From contig SVMC01000011.1 in NCBI GenBank assembly GCA_015067585.1, positions 1 to 51,169 of the forward strand: DNA of 51,169 nucleotides, given 5' to 3'. Below, one piece after another: positions 43,182 through 51,169 of this stretch (position 1 is its first letter; the number at the start of each line of letters is the position of its first letter). The position numbers were made by a program, and so were the translations under genes. Origin of the DNA: Oscillospiraceae bacterium. Lineage in GTDB: Bacteria > Bacillota > Clostridia > Oscillospirales > Oscillospiraceae. Under the pieces are notes generated by a model, which had not been told where the DNA came from, searched no databases, and saw only the letters and a list, made by a program, of their open reading frames with translations.

Positions 43182-43439
43182 TTATATATAAGCCAGGGCG
43201 GAATAGAGCACGATCACAAAGGTCAGCAACACAGCAAGCAAGGTTCCCATGATGATAGAGGATACGATCAGAAGCACTTTCCGGGTGGACAGGGATTTTT
43301 GAAGCTCGGGGCGGGGCAGTTCACGGAAGTCCCGCTTTGCTGTCGTGTAAAGCACAAGGCTGACGATGAAAAAGATGATGGAGCCGAGGATGATCGTGAA
43401 GAAAACAAGGGCAAGGACGGCAACGAAAGACAATGCCAT
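43182..43439 (-). CDS. Small membrane protein, function unknown
   Basis: An 85-residue protein with two long membrane helices (about residues 4-30 and 56-82) joined by a charged loop (AKRDFRELPRPELQKSLSTRK). AGGAG lies 8 bases before the ATG at 43439; the frame could also start at 43457. It stands alone between the phage terminator and the divergent aconitase promoter. I do not recognise a family. Confidence 0.65.
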   Translation of the reverse strand: MALSFVAVLALVFFTIILGSIIFFIVSLVLYTTAKRDFRELPRPELQKSLSTRKVLLIVSSIIMGTLLAVLLTFVIVLYSALAYI

Positions 43440-43529
43440 GGGAAGGACTCCTTTCATTATGATAAGTTACCCCAGTATACCACAATTTTCTACAAATGGC
43501 AATGCTTCACGGGAATTTCGCGCTTGCTA

Positions 43530-43558
43530 TTGCCATCCGGCGGCGGGGGTGGTATAAT
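43530..43558 (+). promoter_or_regulatory. Promoter of the aconitase-icd operon
   Basis: TTGCCA and a perfect TATAAT lie 17 bases apart, and a TG one base before the -10 makes it an extended -10. Confidence 0.75.
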
Positions 43559-43618
43559 GAAGCTTAATCATACTGGGGTGATATGCCCCTGTCGATATTT
43601 ACCAAAGGGGGTAATCTT

Positions 43619-45859
43619 TTGATCACATTACAAGAACAGGGCGTCTATCTGGTAAACGGCGTCCCCCAGAGCACCGCGGCCATCCCCGCCGAGGAAGCCA
43701 AGAAAGAGACCATGGCCTATCGCATTCTGCAGGCCCATAACCAGTCCGAGGATCCTTCCAAGCTGCGCATCCGCTTTGATGCCATGCTGTCCCACGATAT
43801 CACCTATGTGGGCATCATCCAGCAGGCCAGAGCCAGCGGCATGAAGGAATTTCCCATTCCCTATGCCCTGACCAACTGCCACAACAGCCTGTGCGCCGTT
43901 GGCGGCACCATCAACGAGGATGACCATGTGTTCGGCCTGTCCGCCGCCAAGAAGTACGGCGGCATCTATGTGCCCGCCAACCAGTCCGTCATCCATTCCT
44001 ACGGCAGAGAAGAGCTGGCCAAATGCGGCGCCATGATCCTTGGCTCCGATTCCCACACCCGCTACGGCGCACTGGGCACCATGGCGGTGGGCGAGGGCGG
44101 TCCCGAGCTTGCCAAGCAGTTACTCAAAAACACCTGGGATACAAATCTGCCCGAGGTGGTTCTGGTATATCTCACCGGAAGTCCCCGTCAGGGTGTCGGC
44201 CCCCACGATGTGGCGCTGGCACTGGTAAAGGCCACCTTTGCAAATGGCTTCGTCAAGAACCGGGTGCTGGAATTTGCAGGCCCCGGCATCGCAAACCTTT
44301 CCATCGACTTCCGCAACGGCATTGATGTCATGACCACCGAGACCACCTGCCTGTCCTCCATCTGGGAGACCGACGAGGTGACCCGTGGCTTCTTCGAAGC
44401 CCACGGCAGAGCGCAGGACTATGCCCCCCTGCATCCCGGCAAGGAAGCCTACTATGAGCGCATGGTACATATCGAACTTGACAAGGTAGCGCCCATGATC
44501 GCCCTGCCCTTCCATCCCTCCAATGCCTACACCATCCGGGAATTCCTGGACAATGCCCCCGCCATCTTAAAGCAGGTGGAGGAAGAAGCCGCAAAGCGCT
44601 ACCCCAAGGCAAAGGTCAACCTGATGGATAAGATCCATGATGGCAGTGTTTGGGCCTCCCAGGGTGTCATCGCAGGCTGCGCAGGCGGTATGTTCGACAA
44701 TATTGACGAAGCTGCTCAGATTCTGGCGGACGGCAGCGTGGGTTGCGGCGAGTTTGGCCTCTCCGTCTATCCCACCTCCATCCCCGTCAGCCTTGAACTG
44801 ACCAAGATCGGCGCAACCGCAGCTCTGCTGCAGACCGGCGCTGTCATCAAGCCCAGCTTCTGCGGCCCCTGCTTCGGTGCAGGGGATGTGCCCGCCAACA
44901 ATGGCCTGTCCATCCGCCACACCACCCGCAATTTCCCCAACCGAGAAGGCTCCAAGCCCGGTGAGGGTCAGTTTGCCGGCGTCTGCCTCATGGATGCCCG
45001 CTCCATTGCAGCCACGGCACTGAACGGCGGCCGCATCACCCCCGCCACCGAGGTTGCCTATACCTACGAATCCCACCCCTACCACTTCGACCCCACCGCC
45101 TACAAAAACCGCCTCTACTACGGCTTCGGCAAGGCCGATCCCAGTGTGGAGCTGGTCATGGGCCCCAATATCACCGATTGGCCTCAGATGTATGAACTCA
45201 GCGAAAATCTCCTGGTAGAGCTGGCTGCGGTCATCCACGACCCCGTTACCACCACCGACGAGCTGATCCCCTCCGGCGAGACCTCCTCTTATCGCTCCAA
45301 CCCCCTGCGTCTGGCAGAGTTCACCCTCTCCCGCCGGGTGCCTGAATATGTGCCCCGCTCCAAGGAGATCGCCGCTGTGGAAGCCAAGCGCCGTGCAGGC
45401 GAGGCCCCCGAAGGGCTGAAGGAGATCCTCAGCCGTGTAGGCGATGCCGAAACCCTTCTTGCCAATACCCAGTTTGGCTCCTGCGTTTTCGCCAACCGTC
45501 CCGGCGACGGCTCTGCCCGTGAGCAGGCCGCTTCCTGCCAGAAGGTGCTGGGCGGCTTTGCCAACATCTGCTACGAATTCGCCACCAAGCGCTACCGCTC
45601 CAACTGCATCAACTGGGGCATCCTGCCCTTCACCCTCGACCCGGACACCAAGTTCGACTACGAACCCGGCGACTGCGTCTTTGTGCCCGGCATCCGCAGC
45701 GCCATTGCCGCAGGTCAGGAAGAAATGACCGCCAAGGTCATCCGCAAGGACGGCAGTGTGGAAGAGCTGCCCGTCTTCGTCCGTGGCCTGACCCCGGAGG
45801 AGAAGGAAATCATTCTCGATGGCTGCCTGATGAACTATTACCGCAACCGCAACGACTAA
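43619..45859 (+). CDS. Aconitase-family hydratase (aconitate hydratase)
   Basis: A 746-residue aconitase-superfamily enzyme that probably interconverts citrate and isocitrate. Likely iron-sulfur Cys residues lie in AGCAGG (in place of the more usual GSCTNG) and in FCGPCFGAG. SDSHTRYGALGTMAVGEGG and the swivel-domain SNCINWGILPF are present. The TTG at 43619 has AAAGGGGG 6 bases upstream and starts as this family does (MITLQEQGVYLVNG); an ATG at 43583 with GGGGTG is a possible alternative. It forms an operon with icd, giving 2-oxoglutarate. No citrate synthase is in the window. Confidence 0.9.
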   Translation: MITLQEQGVYLVNGVPQSTAAIPAEEAKKETMAYRILQAHNQSEDPSKLRIRFDAMLSHDITYVGIIQQARASGMKEFPIPYALTNCHNSLCAVGGTINEDDHVFGLSAAKKYGGIYVPANQSVIHSYGREELAKCGAMILGSDSHTRYGALGTMAVGEGGPELAKQLLKNTWDTNLPEVVLVYLTGSPRQGVGPHDVALALVKATFANGFVKNRVLEFAGPGIANLSIDFRNGIDVMTTETTCLSSIWETDEVTRGFFEAHGRAQDYAPLHPGKEAYYERMVHIELDKVAPMIALPFHPSNAYTIREFLDNAPAILKQVEEEAAKRYPKAKVNLMDKIHDGSVWASQGVIAGCAGGMFDNIDEAAQILADGSVGCGEFGLSVYPTSIPVSLELTKIGATAALLQTGAVIKPSFCGPCFGAGDVPANNGLSIRHTTRNFPNREGSKPGEGQFAGVCLMDARSIAATALNGGRITPATEVAYTYESHPYHFDPTAYKNRLYYGFGKADPSVELVMGPNITDWPQMYELSENLLVELAAVIHDPVTTTDELIPSGETSSYRSNPLRLAEFTLSRRVPEYVPRSKEIAAVEAKRRAGEAPEGLKEILSRVGDAETLLANTQFGSCVFANRPGDGSAREQAASCQKVLGGFANICYEFATKRYRSNCINWGILPFTLDPDTKFDYEPGDCVFVPGIRSAIAAGQEEMTAKVIRKDGSVEELPVFVRGLTPEEKEIILDGCLMNYYRNRND

Positions 45860-45871
45860 GGAGGTTATCTC

Positions 45872-47089
45872 ATGGCTAAAATTCAGATGATCACCCCCAT
45901 CGTAGAGATGGACGGGGACGAAATGACCCGAGTTCTTTGGAAAATGATCAAAGATGAGCTGATCCTCCCCTTTGTGGAGCTGAAAAGCGAGTATTATGAT
46001 CTGGGCCTGCTGCACCGCAACGCCACCCGGGATCAGGTGACGGTAGACGCTGCCCTTGCCACCAAGAAGTACGGCGTTGCCGTCAAGTGTGCCACCATCA
46101 CCCCCAACCGTCAGCGCATGGAGGAATACCCCCAGCTGACCGAGATGTGGAAGAGCCCCAACGGCACCATCCGTTCCATTTTAGATGGCACCGTGTTCCG
46201 CGCTCCCATCGTCCTCGACTGCATCCAGCCTGTTGTCCGCAACTGGCGCAAGCCTATCACCATCGCCCGCCATGCCTATGGCGATGTGTATAAGGCAGTG
46301 GATCTTCGCACCGACGAGCCCGGCGAGTGCGTCATGACCTTCCGTGGCGAATCCGGCAAGGAAACCGCCATTTCCGTGCAGAAGGTGGATGGTCCCGCCG
46401 TGTGGCAGGGTGCCCACAATAAGGAAAAGAGCATCCGCTCCTTTGCCCGTGCCTGCTTCCAGTATGCCATCGATACCAGGCAGGATCTCTGGTTCTCCAC
46501 CAAGGATACCATCGCCAAGGTCTATGACGGCGAATTCAAGAAGGTGTTCGAGGAAGAATTTGAGAATTATAAGGCCCGCTTCGAAGAACTGGGCATCACC
46601 TATTTCTACACCCTCATCGATGATGCGGTGGCCCGTGTCATCCGCTCCGAGGGCGGCTACATCTGGGCCTGCAAGAACTATGACGGCGATGTGATGAGCG
46701 ATATGGTTTCCACCGCCTTCGGCTCCCTTGCCATGATGACCTCCGTGCTGGTGGCTCCCGACGGCACCACCGAGTATGAGGCGGCCCACGGCACCGTCAC
46801 CCGCCACTACTATCGTTATCTCCGGGGTGAGGAGACCTCCACCAACCCCATGGCCACCATTTTTGCATGGTCCGGCGCTCTGCGCAAGCGGGGTGAGCTG
46901 GACGGCATCGAGGAACTTCAGACCTTCGGCGACCGTCTGGAAAAGGCCTGCCTCGATACTCTGAACGCAGGTATCATGACGAAGGATCTTGTGAATCTTG
47001 TGGATGATACCGTGACCCCCACCCCGGTGAACAGCCGGGAGTTCCTGGCTGCCATCCGCAGCCGACTGGAAGAGGCGTATTCCGTATGA
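45872..47089 (+). CDS. icd: NADP-dependent isocitrate dehydrogenase (eukaryotic-like dimer type)
   Basis: A 405-residue enzyme that oxidises isocitrate to 2-oxoglutarate. The start (IQMITPIVEMDGDEMTRVLW), the substrate loop SPNGTIRSILDGTVFRAPI, and YFYTLIDDAVARVIRSEGGYIWACKNYDGDVMSD, with the metal-binding Asp residues, follow the homodimeric eukaryotic/NADP type. AAGGAGG precedes the ATG. Its stop overlaps the first ABC gene by 4 bases, so that exporter is co-transcribed. Confidence 0.94.
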   Translation: MAKIQMITPIVEMDGDEMTRVLWKMIKDELILPFVELKSEYYDLGLLHRNATRDQVTVDAALATKKYGVAVKCATITPNRQRMEEYPQLTEMWKSPNGTIRSILDGTVFRAPIVLDCIQPVVRNWRKPITIARHAYGDVYKAVDLRTDEPGECVMTFRGESGKETAISVQKVDGPAVWQGAHNKEKSIRSFARACFQYAIDTRQDLWFSTKDTIAKVYDGEFKKVFEEEFENYKARFEELGITYFYTLIDDAVARVIRSEGGYIWACKNYDGDVMSDMVSTAFGSLAMMTSVLVAPDGTTEYEAAHGTVTRHYYRYLRGEETSTNPMATIFAWSGALRKRGELDGIEELQTFGDRLEKACLDTLNAGIMTKDLVNLVDDTVTPTPVNSREFLAAIRSRLEEAYSV

Positions 47090-48828
47090 TCCGACATTTA
47101 TTGGCTTGTGTCCGGGAATATAAGCGGCCTGCCATTTTATCGCCCGTCTTTATTGCGGCGGAAGTGGTATTTGAGTGCTTTATCCCCATGATCACCGCCA
47201 ACCTCATCAATGAGATCGAGGCAGGCTGCAGCATGGCTGTTATCACCAAATACGGTCTGATCCTCACGGTGATGGCCCTGCTCTCCCTGACCTGCGGCGT
47301 GCTGGCGGGGAGCTACAGCGCCACCGCTTCCGCCGGCTTTGCCAAGAATCTTCGCCACGACCTGTTTACCAAGGTGCAGGACTTTTCCTTCTCCAATATT
47401 GACCGCTTTTCCACCGCTTCTCTCGTCACCCGTCTTACCACGGATGTGACCCATGTGCAGATGTCCTTTATGATGATCATCCGCATTGCGGTGCGTGCGC
47501 CTTTGATGCTGGTGTTTGCCTTCGTCATGGCCTATATCTCCGGCGGCAAGCTGGCCTTTGTATTCGCGGGCATCATTCCGTTTTTAGCGGCAGGCTTCCT
47601 GCTGATCATCCGGCGGGTCATGCCCATGTTCCGGGCGGTATTCCGCAAGTATGATGACCTGAACGCCTCCGTGCAGGAGAACATCAAGGGCATCCGTGTG
47701 GTGAAGAGCTATGTCCGTGAGGGCTATGAGCAGCAGCGCTTTGGAGCGGCTTCCGACCGCCTGCGCCGTGACTTCACCGACGCGGAAAAGATCCTTGCCT
47801 TCAATATGCCCCTGATGCAGGTGGCCATCTATGTGTGCAACCTGTGCATCGCCTTCTTTGGCGCCCGCCTCATCATTCAGACAGGGGGCGTTGCACTGGA
47901 TCTTGGCAATATGGTGAGCCTGCTCACCTATTCCATCCAGATCCTCATGTCCCTCATGATGCTGTCCATGATTTTTGTCATGCTCACCATGTCCGTCCAG
48001 TCTGCACGGCGTATTGCCGAGGTGCTGGACGAGGAAAGTGACCTCAAGAATCCGGAAAACCCCGTCATGGAGGTTCCCGACGGCAGCATCGACTTTGACG
48101 GCGTCAGCTTCAAGTATTCCGCTAAGGCAAAATCCCGCGCCCTGCGGGACATCGACCTGCACATCCCCTCCGGAGCCACCGTGGGTATCATCGGCGGCAC
48201 CGGTGTGGGCAAAACCTCTCTCACCCAGCTCATCTGCCGCCTCTACGATGCCACAGAGGGCACCGTCCGGGTGGGCGGCATTGATGTGAAGGACTATGAT
48301 ATGACGGTCCTTCGCAATCAGGTGGCCATGGTGCTGCAAAAAAATGTGCTGTTCTCCGGCAGTGTGGCGGAAAATCTTCGCTGGGGCAAGGCGGATGCCA
48401 CCCAGGAGGAGCTGGAGCGGGTGTGTAAGCTGGCCCAGGCGGATGAATTCATCCAAACCCTGCCCGGCGGCTATGATGCCCACATCGAGCAGGGCGGCAC
48501 CAATGTCTCCGGCGGTCAGCGCCAGCGGCTTTGCATTGCCCGCGCCCTTCTGAAGGATCCCAAGATCCTGATTTTGGACGATTCCACCTCTGCAGTGGAC
48601 ACCCGCACCGATGCCCTGCTTCGGGCGGGCCTGCGTCAGACCCTTCCCCATACCACCAAGCTCATCATCGCCCAGCGTATCAGCTCCGTACAGGATGCGG
48701 ACATGATCGTGGTGCTGGAGGGCGGCCGCATCGACGCCTGCGGCACCCATGATGAACTGATGGCCTCCTGCGCGATCTATCGGGAGGTCGCCCAGTCTCA
48801 GCAAATGGCAGGTGAGCAGAATGGATAA
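47086..48828 (+). CDS. ABC exporter half-transporter with degenerate ATPase site
   Basis: A 580-residue type IV ABC exporter half: six membrane helices (residues ~15-310) and a nucleotide-binding domain with Walker A GGTGVGKTS, signature VSGGQRQRL and Walker B ILILDDSTSA. The catalytic Glu after Walker B is Asp, as in the non-catalytic half of heterodimers such as BmrC or TM287. It overlaps the second half by 8 bases. Substrate is unknown; multidrug or lipid export is usual. Confidence 0.93.
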   Translation: MIRHLLACVREYKRPAILSPVFIAAEVVFECFIPMITANLINEIEAGCSMAVITKYGLILTVMALLSLTCGVLAGSYSATASAGFAKNLRHDLFTKVQDFSFSNIDRFSTASLVTRLTTDVTHVQMSFMMIIRIAVRAPLMLVFAFVMAYISGGKLAFVFAGIIPFLAAGFLLIIRRVMPMFRAVFRKYDDLNASVQENIKGIRVVKSYVREGYEQQRFGAASDRLRRDFTDAEKILAFNMPLMQVAIYVCNLCIAFFGARLIIQTGGVALDLGNMVSLLTYSIQILMSLMMLSMIFVMLTMSVQSARRIAEVLDEESDLKNPENPVMEVPDGSIDFDGVSFKYSAKAKSRALRDIDLHIPSGATVGIIGGTGVGKTSLTQLICRLYDATEGTVRVGGIDVKDYDMTVLRNQVAMVLQKNVLFSGSVAENLRWGKADATQEELERVCKLAQADEFIQTLPGGYDAHIEQGGTNVSGGQRQRLCIARALLKDPKILILDDSTSAVDTRTDALLRAGLRQTLPHTTKLIIAQRISSVQDADMIVVLEGGRIDACGTHDELMASCAIYREVAQSQQMAGEQNG

Positions 48829-50734
48829 GAAACAAAAACCCAAGATCGATCTCAAGGCGTTGGGACGGGTGATCGGCATCCTGACCAAGACCTTCCCTGT
48901 ACAGCTTACCCTTGTGGTGATCTGCATCATCGTCAGCGCCCTGGTGGGCGTTGTGCCCGCGGTATTCACCGAGCGGCTGGCTACCATCATTTTAGATGGC
49001 CTCCAGACCGGCTGGGACGCAGCCTTTGAAGCACTGATCCGGCTGCTGATCCCGGTAATCGGGCTGTATCTTCTGGGCCTTCTGGCCTCCACTTTGCAGG
49101 CGCAGATCATGGCCCGGGTCACCCAAGGCTTCCTTCACACCCTGCGCACCCGGATGTTTGACCGGATGCAGGAGCTGCCCGTCAGCTATTTCGACACCCA
49201 TGACCACGGCGACATCATGAGCTATTATACCAACGATGTGGACACCCTGCGGCAGCTGGTCTCCCAGACCCTGCCCCATCTGCTGTCCTCGGGTCTGGTG
49301 GTGTTCTTCCTGCTGTGCGCCATGATCTACTTCAGCATTCCCCTCATGCTGGTGGTACTCGTTGGCGTGTTCGCCATGGCACAGGTCACCCGCACCGTGG
49401 GCGGCAAGTCCGCCAAATACTTCATGCGGCAGCAGAAATCACTTGCCAAGACCGAAGGCTTTGTGGAGGAACTGATCCACGGCCAGAAGGTGGTCAAGGT
49501 ATTCTGCCATGAAAAGCAGACGCAGGAGGACTTTGACCGGGTCAACGGCGAGCTTTTCACCGACATGGAAAAGGCCAACCGCTTCGGCAACATCTTTGGA
49601 CCCATTCTCATGAACATCGGCAACATTCTCTATGTGCTGATGGCCTTCGCAGGCGGCTTGCTCATCACCACCGGCGGCAAAATTCCGAACCTTTCCCTGC
49701 AGAACCTCTTCACCACCGGCGCCATTGCCGGGGCACTCACCATTCCCGTGGTGACCTCCTATCTCAACATGGTGAAGCAGTTCACCTCCAATATCAATCA
49801 GGTATCCCAGCAGATCAATTCCGTGGCCATGGCCATGGCAGGCGCGGGCCGTGTGCTGGATCTTCTGGAGCAGGCGCCGGAGGCAGACGAAGGGGATGTC
49901 ACCCTGGTCAACTGCCGGGAGAAGAACGGCAGCCTGCAGGAATGCTCCGAGCGCACCGGTCATTGGGCATGGAAGGTACCCGGGACGGGTCTTGTGCCCC
50001 TGCGGGGTGATGTCCGCTTCCACAATGTGGACTTCTCCTATGTGCCGGGCAAGCCGGTGCTCCACGATATTTCCCTCTATGCCAAGCCGGGTCAGAAGCT
50101 GGCCTTCGTAGGTGCCACCGGCGCGGGCAAGACCACCATCACCAACCTCATCAATCGTTTTTATGACATTTCCGAGGGCACCATCACCTATGACGGCATC
50201 GACATCAGCCGCATCCGCAAGGCAGACCTGCGCCACTCCCTTGGCGTGGTGCTGCAGGAGGTGAACCTCTTCACCGGTACCGTCATGGATAACATCCGTT
50301 ACGGTCGGCTGGACGCCACGGATGAGGAATGCATCCGGGCGGCGAAGCTGGCAAATGCCCACGATTTCATCACCCGCCTCCCCGATGGCTACGATACCAT
50401 GCTCACCGGCAACGGCGCGAACCTCTCCCAGGGTCAGCGGCAGCTCATCTCCATTGCACAGGCGGCAGTGGCAGATCCCCCCGTCATGATCCTGGACGAA
50501 GCCACTTCTTCCATCGATACCCGCACCGAGTTCTTAGTGCAGCAGGGCATGGATGCCCTGATGGAGAACCGCACCGTATTCGTCATTGCCCACCGCCTTT
50601 CCACGGTGCGCAACAGCAACGCCATCATGGTGCTGGATCACGGCCGCATCATCGAGCGGGGCGACCACGAGGAATTGCTGGCACAGAAGGGCGTATACTA
50701 CGGCCTCTGCACCGGCGCCTTCGAAATGGAATAA
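48821..50734 (+). CDS. ABC exporter half-transporter with canonical ATPase site
   Basis: A 637-residue partner of the preceding protein. Walker A is GATGAGKTT, the signature LSQGQRQLI, and Walker B VMILDEATSS keeps the catalytic Glu. A ~45-residue insert (NCREKNGSLQECSERTGHWAW region) lies between the membrane and nucleotide-binding domains, as in BmrD-like partners. The ATG at 48821 is preferred; a GTG at 48812 overlaps its ribosome site. Confidence 0.93.
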   Translation: MDKKQKPKIDLKALGRVIGILTKTFPVQLTLVVICIIVSALVGVVPAVFTERLATIILDGLQTGWDAAFEALIRLLIPVIGLYLLGLLASTLQAQIMARVTQGFLHTLRTRMFDRMQELPVSYFDTHDHGDIMSYYTNDVDTLRQLVSQTLPHLLSSGLVVFFLLCAMIYFSIPLMLVVLVGVFAMAQVTRTVGGKSAKYFMRQQKSLAKTEGFVEELIHGQKVVKVFCHEKQTQEDFDRVNGELFTDMEKANRFGNIFGPILMNIGNILYVLMAFAGGLLITTGGKIPNLSLQNLFTTGAIAGALTIPVVTSYLNMVKQFTSNINQVSQQINSVAMAMAGAGRVLDLLEQAPEADEGDVTLVNCREKNGSLQECSERTGHWAWKVPGTGLVPLRGDVRFHNVDFSYVPGKPVLHDISLYAKPGQKLAFVGATGAGKTTITNLINRFYDISEGTITYDGIDISRIRKADLRHSLGVVLQEVNLFTGTVMDNIRYGRLDATDEECIRAAKLANAHDFITRLPDGYDTMLTGNGANLSQGQRQLISIAQAAVADPPVMILDEATSSIDTRTEFLVQQGMDALMENRTVFVIAHRLSTVRNSNAIMVLDHGRIIERGDHEELLAQKGVYYGLCTGAFEME

Positions 50735-50738
50735 AAGC

Positions 50739-50782
50739 ATCCCCACAGAAAGCACACCGAACACTTTCTGTGGGGATTCCTT
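50739..50782 (+). terminator. Terminator of the aconitase-icd-ABC operon
   Basis: ATCCCCACAGAAAG pairs over 14 bp with CTTTCTGTGGGGAT, followed by TCCTTAT, 4 bases after the ABC stop. Confidence 0.8.
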
Positions 50783-50788
50783 ATGTAC

Positions 50789-50908
50789 GGGCGCGGGAGC
50801 GCCCAATGCTCCCTTCGCAAGGATGGCTCAGGCCAGCCTCTCTTGCCCCTTTGGGGCAATTCACCTCCGGTGAGCTGTCTGCGGCGCGCAAAAGACGGGC
50901 TTCGCCCG
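50789..50908. repeat. Non-coding stretch with several small hairpins
   Basis: Hairpins with 3- or 4-base loops follow one another: GGGCGC/GCGCCC (50789-50804), TTGCCCC/GGGGCAA (50843-50859), TCACC/GGTGA (50861-50873) and CGGGC/GCCCG (50896-50908). GGCGCGCAAA occurs twice nearby. I see no ORF with a binding site from 50783 to the window end, so this 390-base end region is non-coding as far as I can tell. Confidence 0.5.
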
Positions 50909-51055
50909 GTAACTCGTCTGCATGGCACCCGGGGCGCGCAAACAAAGCTGACCAAGGAGACGCAAGGGGAGGCATCGATACGCTGCAATTTTTGAGCCAA
51001 AACAGATCGTCTTAGCAGTTACAGGGTGCTATGGTAAGTATCGCCGAAATGTAAA

Positions 51056-51120
51056 GCAGGCTGCCGGGGGCAGCCTGCAGGCAAAACAAAGGCTCCATCC
51101 TTTCGGACGGAGCCTTTATT
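51056..51120 (+). terminator. Tandem hairpins and terminator near the window end
   Basis: GCAGGCTGCC/GGCAGCCTGC (51056-51078) is followed by AAAGGCTCC/GGAGCCTTT and TATT (51088-51120). The terminator has no recognisable gene before it and may end a small RNA. Confidence 0.6.
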
Positions 51121-51169
51121 ATGTTGGCGTTACCTATCTTCCCGGTTAGGGCAAGTATTTTTTGCCGTT

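Overview
The window looks like a chromosomal segment of a GC-rich gut Clostridia, most likely in the Oscillospiraceae or a close relative. I infer this from Gram-positive style ribosome binding sites, the lepA-hemW gene order, surface proteins ending in SLH repeats, and anaerobe-type metabolism. No 16S rRNA or species marker is present, so the placement is tentative.

Layout. 1-4.2 kb holds the tail of one SLH protein and a large secreted CotH-kinase/SLH protein. 4.3-8.0 kb holds lepA, hemW and a CDP-alcohol phosphatidyltransferase. 8.1-12.4 kb is a compact sugar-catabolic unit: an AraC regulator transcribed away from a xylose-isomerase-like enzyme, a PfkB kinase and a class II aldolase. 12.5-16.8 kb, on the minus strand, holds a leucine-rich-repeat SLH surface protein and glycogen phosphorylase. 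17.0-18.6 kb is an AT-richer accessory stretch: tRNA-Ala(CGC), an unusual array of small hairpins separated by a GTGAAAT heptamer, a small membrane protein, a minimal HTH regulator and a divergent 28-residue ORF. 18.65-26.6 kb carries a two-component system followed by a nine-member membrane-lipid gene cluster: phosphatidyltransferase, a 46-residue membrane peptide, two PlsC-type acyltransferases, a lipid kinase, a DUF308 protein, a broken YihY gene, a PAP2-type enzyme, and a membrane-anchored E2-like acyltransferase. 26.8-30.6 kb, minus strand, holds mnmG, a TatD nuclease and an AI-2E-family exporter.

30.8-43.0 kb is a tightly packed phage-derived island following the PBSX gene order: terminase, portal, protease, capsid, sheath, tube, LysM hub protein and baseplate. 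It has no integrase, repressor, replication, tape-measure, fibre or lysis gene. All 20 genes are open and mostly overlap or abut. This is the strongest candidate for an undescribed system: a gene-transfer-agent-like or otherwise domesticated particle, or a neatly trimmed remnant. A perfect palindromic repeat sits where the tape-measure gene would be expected.

43.2-50.7 kb holds a small membrane protein, an aconitase-family hydratase and NADP-type isocitrate dehydrogenase (a route to 2-oxoglutarate), and a heterodimeric ABC exporter. The last 0.4 kb has hairpins and a terminator but no convincing gene.

The accessory lipid cluster and the phage island are the regions worth follow-up. All family calls were made by reading motifs, without database searches.
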